In this document: positions 1-7,145 of the stretch, one piece after another
Numbering within the stretch: position 1 is the stretch's first letter
Layout of the letters: each line of letters opens with the position of its first letter
Assembly: GCA_009773995.1 (NCBI GenBank)
Contig: VSMY01000016.1
Location: forward strand, 1-30,956
Direction of reading: 5' to 3'
Source of the DNA: Oscillibacter sp.
GTDB lineage: Bacteria; Bacillota; Clostridia; Oscillospirales; Oscillospiraceae
Length of the DNA stretch: 30,956 nucleotides
Position numbers and translations under genes: made by a program
The notes under the pieces: model-generated
What the model was told of the DNA's origin: nothing
Database searches by the model: none
Seen by the model: the letters and a program-made list of their open reading frames with translations, nothing else

Positions 1-1
1 A

Positions 2-781
2 TATATCAACGACGAGTTCTTTGACAAGCCCAATGAGGAAAATCTCTTCCTCACCCTGTTCCAGCCGAGGCTCACCATCGTCTACGAGGACGAGAACCTG
101 CTGCTGGCGGATAAGCGACCCGGGCTGGTGGTCCACGCCGACGAGACGGAGAAGGTCAACACCCTCATCAACCACATCCAGGCCTACCTCTACCAGAAAA
201 AGGAGTGGAACCCCAAGTGGGAGAACGCCTTCGCCCCGGCCCTGTGCAACCGCATCGACCGGAACACCGGCGGCATCGTCATCGCCGCCAAAAACGCGGA
301 GACCCTGCGGATCATCAACGAAAAAATCCGGGCCCACGAGCTGGAAAAGTCCTACCTCTGCGTCACGGCGGGCCGTCCCCGCCCGGCGGAGGGGAAAATC
401 GAGGGTTTTTTATTAAAGGACGAGGCGAAGAAGCAGGTGGCCTTTTACCGCCGCCCCGTCCCCGGCGGAAAGTCCGCCGCCACGCTGTACAAAACCCTGG
501 AGAGCCGGGGGGAGCTGTCCCTGGTGGAGTGCCGGCTGCTGACGGGTCGGACCCACCAGATCCGGGTGTCTATGGCGGAAATCGGATGCCCCCTGCTGGG
601 GGACGGGAAGTATGGGAACGGGGCCGTAAACCGGAAGTACCACGAGACCCGGCAGGCGCTGTATTCCTACAAGCTGGGGTTTGCGTTCCCTACGGACGCG
701 GGGATATTGAACTATCTCCGGGGCCGGGAGTTCGTGGTGGAGGACGTGCCGTTTCAGGAGAAGTATTTCCCAAAAGACTGA
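2..781 (+). CDS. RluA-family 23S rRNA pseudouridine synthase, 5'-truncated
   Basis: The open frame runs in from the left edge with no start codon, so the N-terminus lies outside the window. The visible part of about 259 residues holds the RluA/RluD catalytic core: an RIDRNTGG stretch carrying the catalytic Asp (family HRLD-type motif), then ELEKSYLCV and a late GRTHQIRV segment typical of the family. These enzymes isomerise uridine to pseudouridine in 23S rRNA or tRNA in the cytoplasm. The His of the usual HRLDR motif is Asn here (CNRIDR), a variation seen in some subfamilies. The exact target site cannot be told from sequence. A strong terminator follows three bases after the stop, so it is the last gene of its transcript. 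Confidence 0.9.
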   Translation, partial: YINDEFFDKPNEENLFLTLFQPRLTIVYEDENLLLADKRPGLVVHADETEKVNTLINHIQAYLYQKKEWNPKWENAFAPALCNRIDRNTGGIVIAAKNAETLRIINEKIRAHELEKSYLCVTAGRPRPAEGKIEGFLLKDEAKKQVAFYRRPVPGGKSAATLYKTLESRGELSLVECRLLTGRTHQIRVSMAEIGCPLLGDGKYGNGAVNRKYHETRQALYSYKLGFAFPTDAGILNYLRGREFVVEDVPFQEKYFPKD

Positions 782-783
782 CC

Positions 784-814
784 AAGACCCGCCCATAAGG
801 GCGGGTCTTCTTTT
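784..814 (+). terminator. Rho-independent terminator after the pseudouridine synthase
   Basis: An 11-bp perfect stem (784-794 with 799-809) has a 4-base ATAA loop and is followed by CTTTT. It lies between two convergent genes and may also serve the minus-strand PadR gene, although the minus-side T tract is poor. Confidence 0.85.
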
Positions 815-817
815 CTA

Positions 818-1120
818 TCATTCGATCCCCAGGGCGGACAGCGCGTCCCGTGTATCCCGCCAGGTCTCCAGCAGAGCGGCGTGGCGGGCCTGGCCCGCCT
901 CCGTCAGGCGGTAATACTTCCTGGCCGGGCCGCCGGAGGTCTCTCCTTGGTAACGCTCCGTGTATCCTTCCCGGCAGAGTCCCCGGAGGATGGCGTAAAT
1001 GGCGCTCTCCTGCACGTCCGGGAAGACGGCGTGGAGGCGGCGGAGGAGCTCGTAGCCGTACTGGTCCCCCTGGCTCATCAGGTGGAGGAGGCAGAGCTCC
1101 AGGAGGTCCTTTTTCAGCAT
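818..1120 (-). CDS. PadR-family transcriptional regulator
   Basis: This 100-residue protein begins MLKKDLLELCLLHLM and carries the PadR winged-helix signature: YGYELLRRL, then ESAIYAILRGLCREGY, then PARKYYRLTEAG. PadR proteins are dimeric repressors that often control a membrane-protein gene in their own operon. I chose the ATG at 1120 rather than the upstream in-frame ATG at 1177: it fits the family's N-terminus, and it overlaps the stop of the preceding gene by 7 bases, which suggests translational coupling. The order is inverted from the common one, since here the membrane protein comes first and the regulator second. It is probably autoregulated through the paired palindromes around the operon promoter at 1934-2019 (inference). 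Confidence 0.88.
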   Translation of the reverse strand: MLKKDLLELCLLHLMSQGDQYGYELLRRLHAVFPDVQESAIYAILRGLCREGYTERYQGETSGGPARKYYRLTEAGQARHAALLETWRDTRDALSALGIE

Positions 1121-1914
1121 AGGGATACCCCCGTTCCCAGGAGGCCCACCACTGTAATGAAGGCAAGGCGTATCCAATAGGGGAACTGCCAGTTGGCGCT
1201 GGGGTCATAGCTCATACGGGTCAGCATCCTCCAAAGAAAGATAGCCAGCCCGGCCCCAGCCAGGCTCATCATATATACCACTAACCAGCGGCGATCCCCC
1301 AGGCGGGCTTTTATCAGGCCAGCCATTCCTGCCGCTCCCGCAACTAGGATATTCAGGGACAACACCTGGGTCACTGTATATCCATTTTGGGGAAACAGGA
1401 AATTAAGCACGTCCCATTGTTCCGTCAGAATCGTCCACGCCAAAAACCACACCCATGCCATTCCCAGAAGCAGAATGGGCAACAATAGCAGAATCCCCTT
1501 GGGCAACGTTTTCCCCTTTTCACCAGTGCGTCGAAACCAGACAAAAGACAGAACTGTCCCTACGGGAAACAACAGCACGGTAAGCTGAGAGGTCGCCGGG
1601 ACGCTATTTGCCAAAAAGTACCCATCTCTGGAAAGTTCAAACAGCAGCATTGAAAACCCTGTCGCAATCACATCCACCATAGGCAGAAGTAAACAGACCG
1701 AGAGTATCCCAAACACCGCCAGCCACCTTCGGTAAGCCTTCGGCTGGGCCAGCTGGCGCATCGCCTCCCGAGGCGTTCCCAGGTCCCGCCGGAGCTCTTC
1801 TTCCGACAGCCCCTCCACGATCTCCCGGTAGTCCTCCAGCACCTCCGCCGCCTCCGCCGGGGGCAGATACCACCGGGCCGCTCGGCTCAGCCTGGAGAGA
1901 TAATCCCGCCTCAT
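1114..1914 (-). CDS. HAAS/DUF1700-like multi-pass membrane protein, PadR-linked
   Basis: This 266-residue protein has a soluble N-terminal helical domain of about 65 residues (RLSRAARWYLPPAEAAEVLEDYREIVEGL and onward). That pattern is characteristic of the HAAS/DUF1700 domains found beside PadR regulators. Several hydrophobic membrane segments follow, beginning around residue 67. The biochemical function is unknown; such proteins are thought to sense or transmit envelope signals together with PadR. The ATG at 1914 is preceded by an AGGAG ribosome site at good spacing. The membrane half, about 1150-1700, looks less GC-rich than its neighbours, which may reflect hydrophobic codon choice. It is the first gene of a two-gene operon with the PadR regulator. 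Confidence 0.75.
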   Translation of the reverse strand: MRRDYLSRLSRAARWYLPPAEAAEVLEDYREIVEGLSEEELRRDLGTPREAMRQLAQPKAYRRWLAVFGILSVCLLLPMVDVIATGFSMLLFELSRDGYFLANSVPATSQLTVLLFPVGTVLSFVWFRRTGEKGKTLPKGILLLLPILLLGMAWVWFLAWTILTEQWDVLNFLFPQNGYTVTQVLSLNILVAGAAGMAGLIKARLGDRRWLVVYMMSLAGAGLAIFLWRMLTRMSYDPSANWQFPYWIRLAFITVVGLLGTGVSLC

Positions 1915-1933
1915 AAAACCGCTCCTCTCGCCA

Positions 1934-1954
1934 CTACTGTAAATTTATCAGTAG
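1934..1954. promoter_or_regulatory. Palindromic operator O1 (downstream of promoter)
   Basis: CTACTG-N9-CAGTAG is a perfect 6-base inverted repeat just after the predicted transcription start of the HAAS/PadR operon. With its neighbouring A it matches O2 at about 19 of 22 positions. It is likely a PadR binding site (inference from position and duplication). Confidence 0.7.
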
Positions 1955-1965
1955 CTGTTTTTTTT

Positions 1966-1994
1966 AGTATAAACCCGCCCCCTTTGAAAGTCAA
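1966..1994 (-). promoter_or_regulatory. Sigma-A promoter of the HAAS/PadR operon
   Basis: On the minus strand, -35 TTGACT (1989-1994), a 17-base spacer and -10 TATACT (1966-1971) form a near-consensus promoter. It is about 50 bases upstream of the ATG at 1914 and is flanked on both sides by palindromic operators. Confidence 0.85.
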
Positions 1995-1998
1995 GAGA

Positions 1999-2019
1999 CT
2001 ACTGTAAAAAAATCAATAG
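1999..2019. promoter_or_regulatory. Palindromic operator O2 (upstream of -35)
   Basis: CTACTG-N9-CAATAG is a second copy of the O1 element with one changed base in the right arm. It lies directly upstream of the -35 and 65 bases from O1, close to six helical turns. Sites on both sides of the promoter would suit cooperative or looping repression. Confidence 0.68.
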
Positions 2020-2039
2020 TTTGCGGTCCAACAATTCCC

Positions 2040-2068
2040 TTGACATTTCAGGTCGCTTCCGTTATCAT
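2040..2068 (+). promoter_or_regulatory. Promoter of the pot operon
   Basis: TTGACA (2040-2045), a 17-base spacer and TATCAT (2063-2068) match the sigma-A consensus well. The predicted leader to the potA ATG is about 165 bases and contains an inverted copy of the interspersed repeat. Operator O2 of the divergent PadR operon ends 20 bases upstream of this -35, so cross-regulation is possible. Confidence 0.8.
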
Positions 2069-2130
2069 GCAGATAATGCTGGATTTCGACAGAAATTCAA
2101 ATCTCAAGCAGGACGAAAAAAAGGCCATCA

Positions 2131-2229
2131 GAACTGAGCGCTTCGTTGCCGTCGCTTCGGCTGGGTCCTCTACCAGGCACCCAGAGCGCGCTAAAGTTCT
2201 TTTGGTTCTTTTCTTTCCAAGAAAAGAAC
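2131..2229 (-). repeat. Interspersed structured repeat, copy 1 (reverse orientation)
   Basis: Read on the minus strand this has the same order as the copies at 6241 and 15201: an 11-bp hairpin (plus-strand arms 2205-2215 and 2219-2229), then CCAAAA-GAAC, a stem pairing CGCTC with AAGCG (plus 2184-2188 and 2153-2157), and CGGCAACG (plus 2144-2151). It fills the pot leader in antisense orientation. The plus-strand hairpin ends one base before the potA ribosome binding site. Confidence 0.75.
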
Positions 2230-2241
2230 GGGGGAGGATAC

Positions 2242-3408
2242 ATGTCCAAAGAGTTGATTCGCCTGCGGGATCTCTGCATGGCGTACGACGACGAGCTGGT
2301 TCTCGATCATTTAAATCTTTATATCAATGACAAGGAGTTCCTCACACTGTTAGGGCCCAGCGGGTGCGGCAAGACCACCACGCTGCGGATTATCGGCGGC
2401 TTCACGACCCCAGGGTCGGGAGACGTCCTCTTCGACGGTGTGAGGATCAATGATGTCCCGCCCTATAAGCGGCAGATTAACACGGTGTTCCAGAAGTACG
2501 CGCTGTTCCCCCATCTGAACGTCTTTGAAAACGTGGCGTTCGGCCTCAGGATGCAGCGAAGGCCGGACCCGGCGGACCCGAAACGGAAGACGAAGCTTCC
2601 CGAGGAGGAAATCCGGAGCCGCGTCCTGGAGATGCTGGAGGCGGTCAGCCTCAAGGGCTTTGAAAACCGGCGGACGGACGCCCTCTCCGGCGGGCAGCAG
2701 CAGCGGGTGGCCATCGCCCGGGCGCTGGTGAACCGGCCCAAGGTGCTGCTTCTGGACGAACCCCTGGGCGCCCTCGATCTCAAACTCCGCAAGGACATGC
2801 AGATCGAGCTCAAGCGCATCCAGCAGCAGGTGGGCATCACCTTTATATATGTTACCCACGATCAGGAGGAAGCCCTGACCATGTCCGACACCATCGTGGT
2901 CATGGACAAGGGCACCATCCAACAGATCGGCACCCCCGAGGATATCTACAACGAGCCGAAAAACGCCTTTGTGGCGGACTTCATCGGGGAGTCCAACATC
3001 ATCGACGGCGTCATGGTCCGGGATAAGCTGGTGCAGATGTACGGCCGCCAGTTCCCCTGCCTGGACGGGGGCTTCGCCGAGAACGAGGCCGTGGACGTGG
3101 TCATCCGGCCCGAGGACATCGACATCGTCCCCGTGGAGCAGGGCCAGCTGACGGGCGTGGTCACAAACGTCACCTTCAAGGGGATGCAGTACGACATCAT
3201 CGTGGACTTCCGGGGCTTCAAATGGCTGATTCAGACCACGGACCACTCCCCCGTGGGGGCCCGCATCGGCATCAAAATCGACCCCGACGGCATCCACGTC
3301 ATGAAAAAGAGCCGGTACTCCGGCCTGTACGGCGACTACTCCTCCTTCTCCGACGAGTACGACGAGCTGGACACGGTGGAACCGGAGGAGGGCGGAGATG
3401 AAGCCTAA
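2242..3408 (+). CDS. potA: Spermidine/putrescine ABC transporter ATP-binding protein
   Basis: This 388-residue ABC ATPase energises polyamine uptake at the cytoplasmic face of the membrane. It shows Walker A GPSGCGKTT (38-46), signature LSGGQ (148-152), Walker B VLLLDEP (168-174) and a switch His in YVTHDQEEA, followed by a C-terminal TOBE-like regulatory domain (about 290-355). A charged insertion (about 106-122) sits between the Q-loop region and the signature. The ATG at 2242 follows a GGGGGAGG ribosome site; longer upstream reading is repeat sequence, not coding. It overlaps potB by 11 bases and is the first gene of potA-potB-potCD. Polyamine specificity rests on family and operon structure, and a related organic solute remains possible. 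Confidence 0.93.
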   Translation: MSKELIRLRDLCMAYDDELVLDHLNLYINDKEFLTLLGPSGCGKTTTLRIIGGFTTPGSGDVLFDGVRINDVPPYKRQINTVFQKYALFPHLNVFENVAFGLRMQRRPDPADPKRKTKLPEEEIRSRVLEMLEAVSLKGFENRRTDALSGGQQQRVAIARALVNRPKVLLLDEPLGALDLKLRKDMQIELKRIQQQVGITFIYVTHDQEEALTMSDTIVVMDKGTIQQIGTPEDIYNEPKNAFVADFIGESNIIDGVMVRDKLVQMYGRQFPCLDGGFAENEAVDVVIRPEDIDIVPVEQGQLTGVVTNVTFKGMQYDIIVDFRGFKWLIQTTDHSPVGARIGIKIDPDGIHVMKKSRYSGLYGDYSSFSDEYDELDTVEPEEGGDEA

Positions 3409-4252
3409 GCTCTCCCGGTTCGCCGTCCCCTATGTGGTCTGGATGGCCCTCTTTGTGGTGGCTCCCATCGTGCTGGTGGTGGTTTACGCCTTCTCCAGCG
3501 ACGCCGGGGGCTTTACCCTGGACAATTTCTCCCGCATGGGCACCTACGCCGTGGTCTTCGGCCGGTCCTTCAAACTGGCTCTCATCGCCACGCTGATCTG
3601 CCTGGTCATCGGCTACCCGGTGAGCTACCTGATGAGCCGGGAGGGCGAGCGCTTCCAGCGGGCGGCCATGGTCCTCATCATGCTGCCCATGTGGATCAAC
3701 TTCCTGCTCCGGACCTACTCCTGGATGTCCATCCTGGAGAACAACGGGCTTTTAAACCAGCTCTTCCAGAAAATCGGCCTCCTCCGCCTGTACAACGGGC
3801 TCTTCGGCACAGAGCTGGAGTACTTCCCCATGATGAACACCCAGGGGGCGGTGGTGCTGGGCATGGTCTATAACTACCTACCCTTCATGATCCTGCCCAT
3901 CTACTCCGTCATCGTGAAGCTGGACGGCTCCCTGGTGGAGGCCGCCCGGGACCTGGGGGCGGACGGCGTGAACGTCTTCCGCCGGGTCATTCTGCCCCTT
4001 TCCCTGCCGGGGGTTCTCTCCGGCATCACCATGGTCTTCGTCCCCTCGGTTTCCACCTTCGCCATCAGCAAGATGCTGGGCGGCGGCACGGAGCTGCTGC
4101 TGGGGGACCTGATTGAGCAGCAGTTCCTGGGCGGGGCCTACAATCCCCAGCTGGGAGCCGCCATCTCCTTGGTAATGATGGTCATCGTCGTCGTCTGCAT
4201 GGTGGTCATGAACCGCTTCGGCGAGGGCGAGGAACAGGCGGTGATTCTATGA
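3398..4252 (+). CDS. potB: Spermidine/putrescine ABC transporter permease
   Basis: This 284-residue inner-membrane permease has about six hydrophobic segments. Its EAA loop, which docks the ATPase, lies at 181-209 (EAARDLGAD, then LPLSLPGVLSG). Family members pair with PotC to form the transport channel. Its start lies inside the end of potA and its stop overlaps the next gene by 4 bases (ATGA), so the operon is tightly coupled. Length and topology are normal for PotB. Confidence 0.92.
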   Translation: MKPKLSRFAVPYVVWMALFVVAPIVLVVVYAFSSDAGGFTLDNFSRMGTYAVVFGRSFKLALIATLICLVIGYPVSYLMSREGERFQRAAMVLIMLPMWINFLLRTYSWMSILENNGLLNQLFQKIGLLRLYNGLFGTELEYFPMMNTQGAVVLGMVYNYLPFMILPIYSVIVKLDGSLVEAARDLGADGVNVFRRVILPLSLPGVLSGITMVFVPSVSTFAISKMLGGGTELLLGDLIEQQFLGGAYNPQLGAAISLVMMVIVVVCMVVMNRFGEGEEQAVIL

Positions 4253-6237
4253 AACGACAAAACCGCCTGGGCAGCCGGACCCTGATGGCCCTAGTCTTCC
4301 TGTTTCTCTACGCGCCCATCCTGCTGCTGATTGTCTTTTCCTTCAACAAGGGCAACAGCAACATTGTCTGGACGGGCTTCTCCCTGGACTGGTACAAGTC
4401 CCTGTTCCAGAACCGGCTGATTATGCGCAGCGTGTACACCACGCTGCTGGTCTCCCTGCTGGCCACGGCCATCGCCACTGTGGCGGGGACCTTCGCCGCC
4501 ATCGGCTTTTACAGCCTGCGGCGGCGCTCCCGGACGGTGCTGAGCACGGTGAACAGCATCCCCATGATGAACGCGGACATTGTAACCGGAGTGGCCATGT
4601 GCCTGTTCTTTGTGGCCTTTTTCACCTTCTGGGGAGACTTCTCCGTTTGGTTCAACGGCGTTCAGAGCGTGGTGGTTCTGCCGGAACGGCTGACCCTGGG
4701 CTTCGGCACCCTGCTCATCGCCCACGTCACCTTCAACATCCCTTATGTGATTCTCTCCGTGGGTCCCAAGCTGCGGCAGATGGACCGGAACCTGGTGGAC
4801 GCCGCCCAGGACCTGGGCTGCACCTGGATGCAGGCGTTCTGGAAGGTGATCCTGCCGGAGATTAAGCCCGGCATCGCCTCCGGGGCCCTGACGGCCTTCA
4901 CCATGAGCGTGGACGACTTCATCATCAGCTACTTCACCGCCGGGTCGTCCTCCTCCACCCTGGCCATGACCATCTACGGCATGACGAAAAAGCGGGTGAC
5001 GCCGGAGATCAACGCCGTGTCCACCCTGCTCTTTGTAACGGTGCTGGTCCTGCTGGTCATTGTCAATCTCCGGGAGGCCCGGGCGGAGCGCACCGGCGAG
5101 GAACGCCGGCCCCTCTCCCGGAAGCTGACCCAAATGCTGGACACCCCCAAGGGGCGTATCCTCCGCCGGGGTGCGGCGGCGGTTCTGGCCGCCTCCTTCC
5201 TCATCGCGGTGGTCCTCCTCACCGGAGCCACCAACGCCCAGCCGGTGGTGAACGTGTGCAGCTGGGGCGAGTATATCGACGAGGACCTCATCACCCAATT
5301 TGAAGAGGAAACCGGCATCGCCGTCAACTACCAGACCGCCGAGAGCAACGAGGCTCTTTACTCCCTGCTGAAAAGCGGCGCGGGGGATTACGACGTCATC
5401 GTCCCCTCCGACTACATGATCTCCCAGCTCATTGAGGAGGACATGCTGGCGGAGCTGGACTACAGCCGGATTCCCAATTACGGGCTGATAGACCGGCGCT
5501 TCAAAGGCCTGACCTACGACCCGGAGGAGCGTTACAGCGTCCCCTACGCCTGGGGCACCGTGGGCATCATCTATAACACCTCCATGGTGGAGGAGCCCAT
5601 CACCAGCTGGTCCGCCCTGTTCGACGGCCGTTACGCCGGGAACGTGCTGATGTTCCGCAACTCCCGGGACGCCATGGCCACGGCCCTGAGCTATCTTGGC
5701 TATTCCCTGAACACCGCCGACGAGGCGGAACTCCGGGAGGCGTTCCAGCTTCTCAAGGACGCCAAGAACCGGGGAGTCTACCAGTCCTTCGTCATGGACG
5801 AGATTTTCCAAAAGCTAGAGGGCGGCAACGCCGCCATCGGCGTGTACTACGCCGGAGACTACCTCACCATGCTGGAGAACAACGAGGACTTGGCCTTCGC
5901 GGTTCCCGAGGAGGGGTCCAACTGGTTTATGGACGCCATGTGCGTGCTGAAAAACGCCCCCAACTACGAGGAGGCTATGGCCTGGATCAACTTCATCGCC
6001 TCCACCGAGGCGAATCTGGCCAACATGGATTATCTCTGGTACGCCTCCCCCAACCGGGAGGCCCTGGAGCAGTATCCCGCCTACTACGAGGAGCTGTACG
6101 GGGAGGAGCTGGACCAGGAGACTTATGACATCATCGCCGCGCCCCCGGAGGTGCTGGAGCGCTGTGAAGCCTATCTGGTCCTGCCCCTGGAGACCCGGAA
6201 GCTGTACAACGACCTTTGGACGGAGCTTGGAATCTGA
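4249..6237 (+). CDS. Fused polyamine permease (PotC) and substrate-binding protein (PotD)
   Basis: This 662-residue protein joins two parts normally encoded separately. Residues 1-275 are a PotC-type permease with an EAA-like loop at 184-209 (DAAQDLG, then LPEIKPGIASG). Residues 276-307 form a basic cytoplasmic linker. Residues 308-328 are a membrane segment that stands where the lipoprotein signal of PotD would be. Residues 333-662 are a PotD-type binding domain (NVCSWGEYIDEDLITQFEEETG near its start, then VPYAWGTVGIIYNT). The frame is uninterrupted, so this is a true fusion that tethers the receptor to the channel on the outer face. PotC-PotD fusions are known in some Firmicutes. No separate potD is present in the operon. 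Confidence 0.93.
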   Translation: MKRQNRLGSRTLMALVFLFLYAPILLLIVFSFNKGNSNIVWTGFSLDWYKSLFQNRLIMRSVYTTLLVSLLATAIATVAGTFAAIGFYSLRRRSRTVLSTVNSIPMMNADIVTGVAMCLFFVAFFTFWGDFSVWFNGVQSVVVLPERLTLGFGTLLIAHVTFNIPYVILSVGPKLRQMDRNLVDAAQDLGCTWMQAFWKVILPEIKPGIASGALTAFTMSVDDFIISYFTAGSSSSTLAMTIYGMTKKRVTPEINAVSTLLFVTVLVLLVIVNLREARAERTGEERRPLSRKLTQMLDTPKGRILRRGAAAVLAASFLIAVVLLTGATNAQPVVNVCSWGEYIDEDLITQFEEETGIAVNYQTAESNEALYSLLKSGAGDYDVIVPSDYMISQLIEEDMLAELDYSRIPNYGLIDRRFKGLTYDPEERYSVPYAWGTVGIIYNTSMVEEPITSWSALFDGRYAGNVLMFRNSRDAMATALSYLGYSLNTADEAELREAFQLLKDAKNRGVYQSFVMDEIFQKLEGGNAAIGVYYAGDYLTMLENNEDLAFAVPEEGSNWFMDAMCVLKNAPNYEEAMAWINFIASTEANLANMDYLWYASPNREALEQYPAYYEELYGEELDQETYDIIAAPPEVLERCEAYLVLPLETRKLYNDLWTELGI

Positions 6238-6240
6238 TTG

Positions 6241-6388
6241 CTTTTCTCGGGAGATATGGGGACTTTCAGCGGCTTTTCCGCTTAGGGTCCCCGTATACCC
6301 GAAGGGTAAAATAACCAAAAGAACGTTATCTCGCCGCGTCATACCGTGGTTAACCCAGCCCCTGCGGCGGCAACGCAGCGGCATCTTT
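6241..6388 (+). repeat. Interspersed structured repeat, copy 2 (extended)
   Basis: It fills the 164-base gap between potCD and dapH. It starts with CTTTTCTCGGGAGA, then a nested hairpin (ATATGGGGAC 6254-6263 with 6287-6296, inner AGCGG/CCGCT), then TACCC-GAA-GGGTA (6296-6308). The shared core follows: CCAAAAGAAC, a CGCCGC/GCGGCG stem (6332-6337 with 6364-6369) and CGGCAACGCAG. The repeat ends just before the dapH ribosome site. The hairpins could also end pot transcription, but there is no clear T tract. Confidence 0.72.
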
Positions 6389-6401
6389 ATGGAGGGTTCT
6401 T

Positions 6402-7097
6402 ATGAACGCACAGGAAATCATCGACTATATCGCAAACTCGGAAAAGAAGACCCCGGTGAAGCTCTACGTCAACACCGTCGGGCCCGTGGACTTCGGCTCC
6501 GCCAAGGTCTTCGGCTCCGGGAACAGCTTTACCGTCTTCGGCGACTGGGCGGAGCTGGGCCCTATTCTGGAAGCCAATCGAGACCGCATCACCGACCTGG
6601 TCATTGAGAACGACCGCCGGAACTCCGGCGTGCCCCTGCTGGATTTGAAGGGCGTGAAAGCCCGCGTCGAACCTGGCGCCATCATCCGGGAGAAGGTGGA
6701 AATCGGCGAGGGGGCCGTCATTATGATGGGGGCCGTCCTCAACATCGGCGCGGTGGTAGGACCAGGCACCATGATCGACATGGGGGCCGTGCTGGGCGGC
6801 CGGGCCACGGTAGGGGCCCGCTGCCACATCGGCGCGGGAGCCGTGCTGGCCGGCGTGGTGGAGCCCGCCTCCGCCACGCCCGTCATTGTGGAGGACGGGG
6901 TGCTGGTAGGGGCCAACGCCGTGGTCATCGAGGGGGTCCGCATCGGCCAAAACGCCGTGGTAGCCGCCGGGGCCGTGGTCATTGAGGACGTGCCGGAGAA
7001 CGCCGTGGTGGCGGGAAGCCCCGCCCGGATTATCAAGATGAAGGACGAGAAAACCGAGGGGAAAACCGCCCTGGTGGACGCGCTCCGGAAACTTTAA
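6402..7097 (+). CDS. dapH: 2,3,4,5-tetrahydropyridine-2,6-dicarboxylate N-acetyltransferase
   Basis: This 231-residue enzyme acetylates tetrahydrodipicolinate in the acetylase branch of the diaminopimelate/lysine pathway. The N-terminal alpha domain (MNAQEIIDYIANSEKKTPVK) is characteristic of DapH. Residues about 95-200 are a left-handed beta-helix of hexapeptide repeats, for example IGEGAVIMMGAVLNIGAVVG and then GVLVGANAVVIEGVRIG. The end AGSPARIIK is typical of trimeric acyltransferases. A GGAGGG ribosome site precedes the ATG. It is followed by a strong terminator and faces lysA of the same pathway. Confidence 0.95.
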   Translation: MNAQEIIDYIANSEKKTPVKLYVNTVGPVDFGSAKVFGSGNSFTVFGDWAELGPILEANRDRITDLVIENDRRNSGVPLLDLKGVKARVEPGAIIREKVEIGEGAVIMMGAVLNIGAVVGPGTMIDMGAVLGGRATVGARCHIGAGAVLAGVVEPASATPVIVEDGVLVGANAVVIEGVRIGQNAVVAAGAVVIEDVPENAVVAGSPARIIKMKDEKTEGKTALVDALRKL

Positions 7098-7108
7098 GGG
7101 ACAAAGAA

Positions 7109-7145
7109 ACCGCCTGGGAATTGGATTCCCAGGCGGTCTTTCTTT
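7109..7145. terminator. Bidirectional terminator between dapH and lysA
   Basis: A perfect 12-bp stem (7109-7120 with 7126-7137) with a 5-base loop is followed by CTTTCTTT on the plus strand and by TTTCTTTG on the minus strand. The lysA stop codon (7144-7146) touches its edge. Confidence 0.9.

Noticed and set aside
1121..1177. 19-codon N-terminal extension of the PadR gene
   Set aside because: It is encoded inside the upstream membrane-protein gene and is not PadR-like; ATG 1120 fits the family start and the coupled overlap.
4291..5811. 506-codon open frame antisense to potCD
   Set aside because: Its translation is low-complexity (His/Gly/Val/Asp rich) with no family motif; it is the mirror of GC-rich codons of a clear gene.
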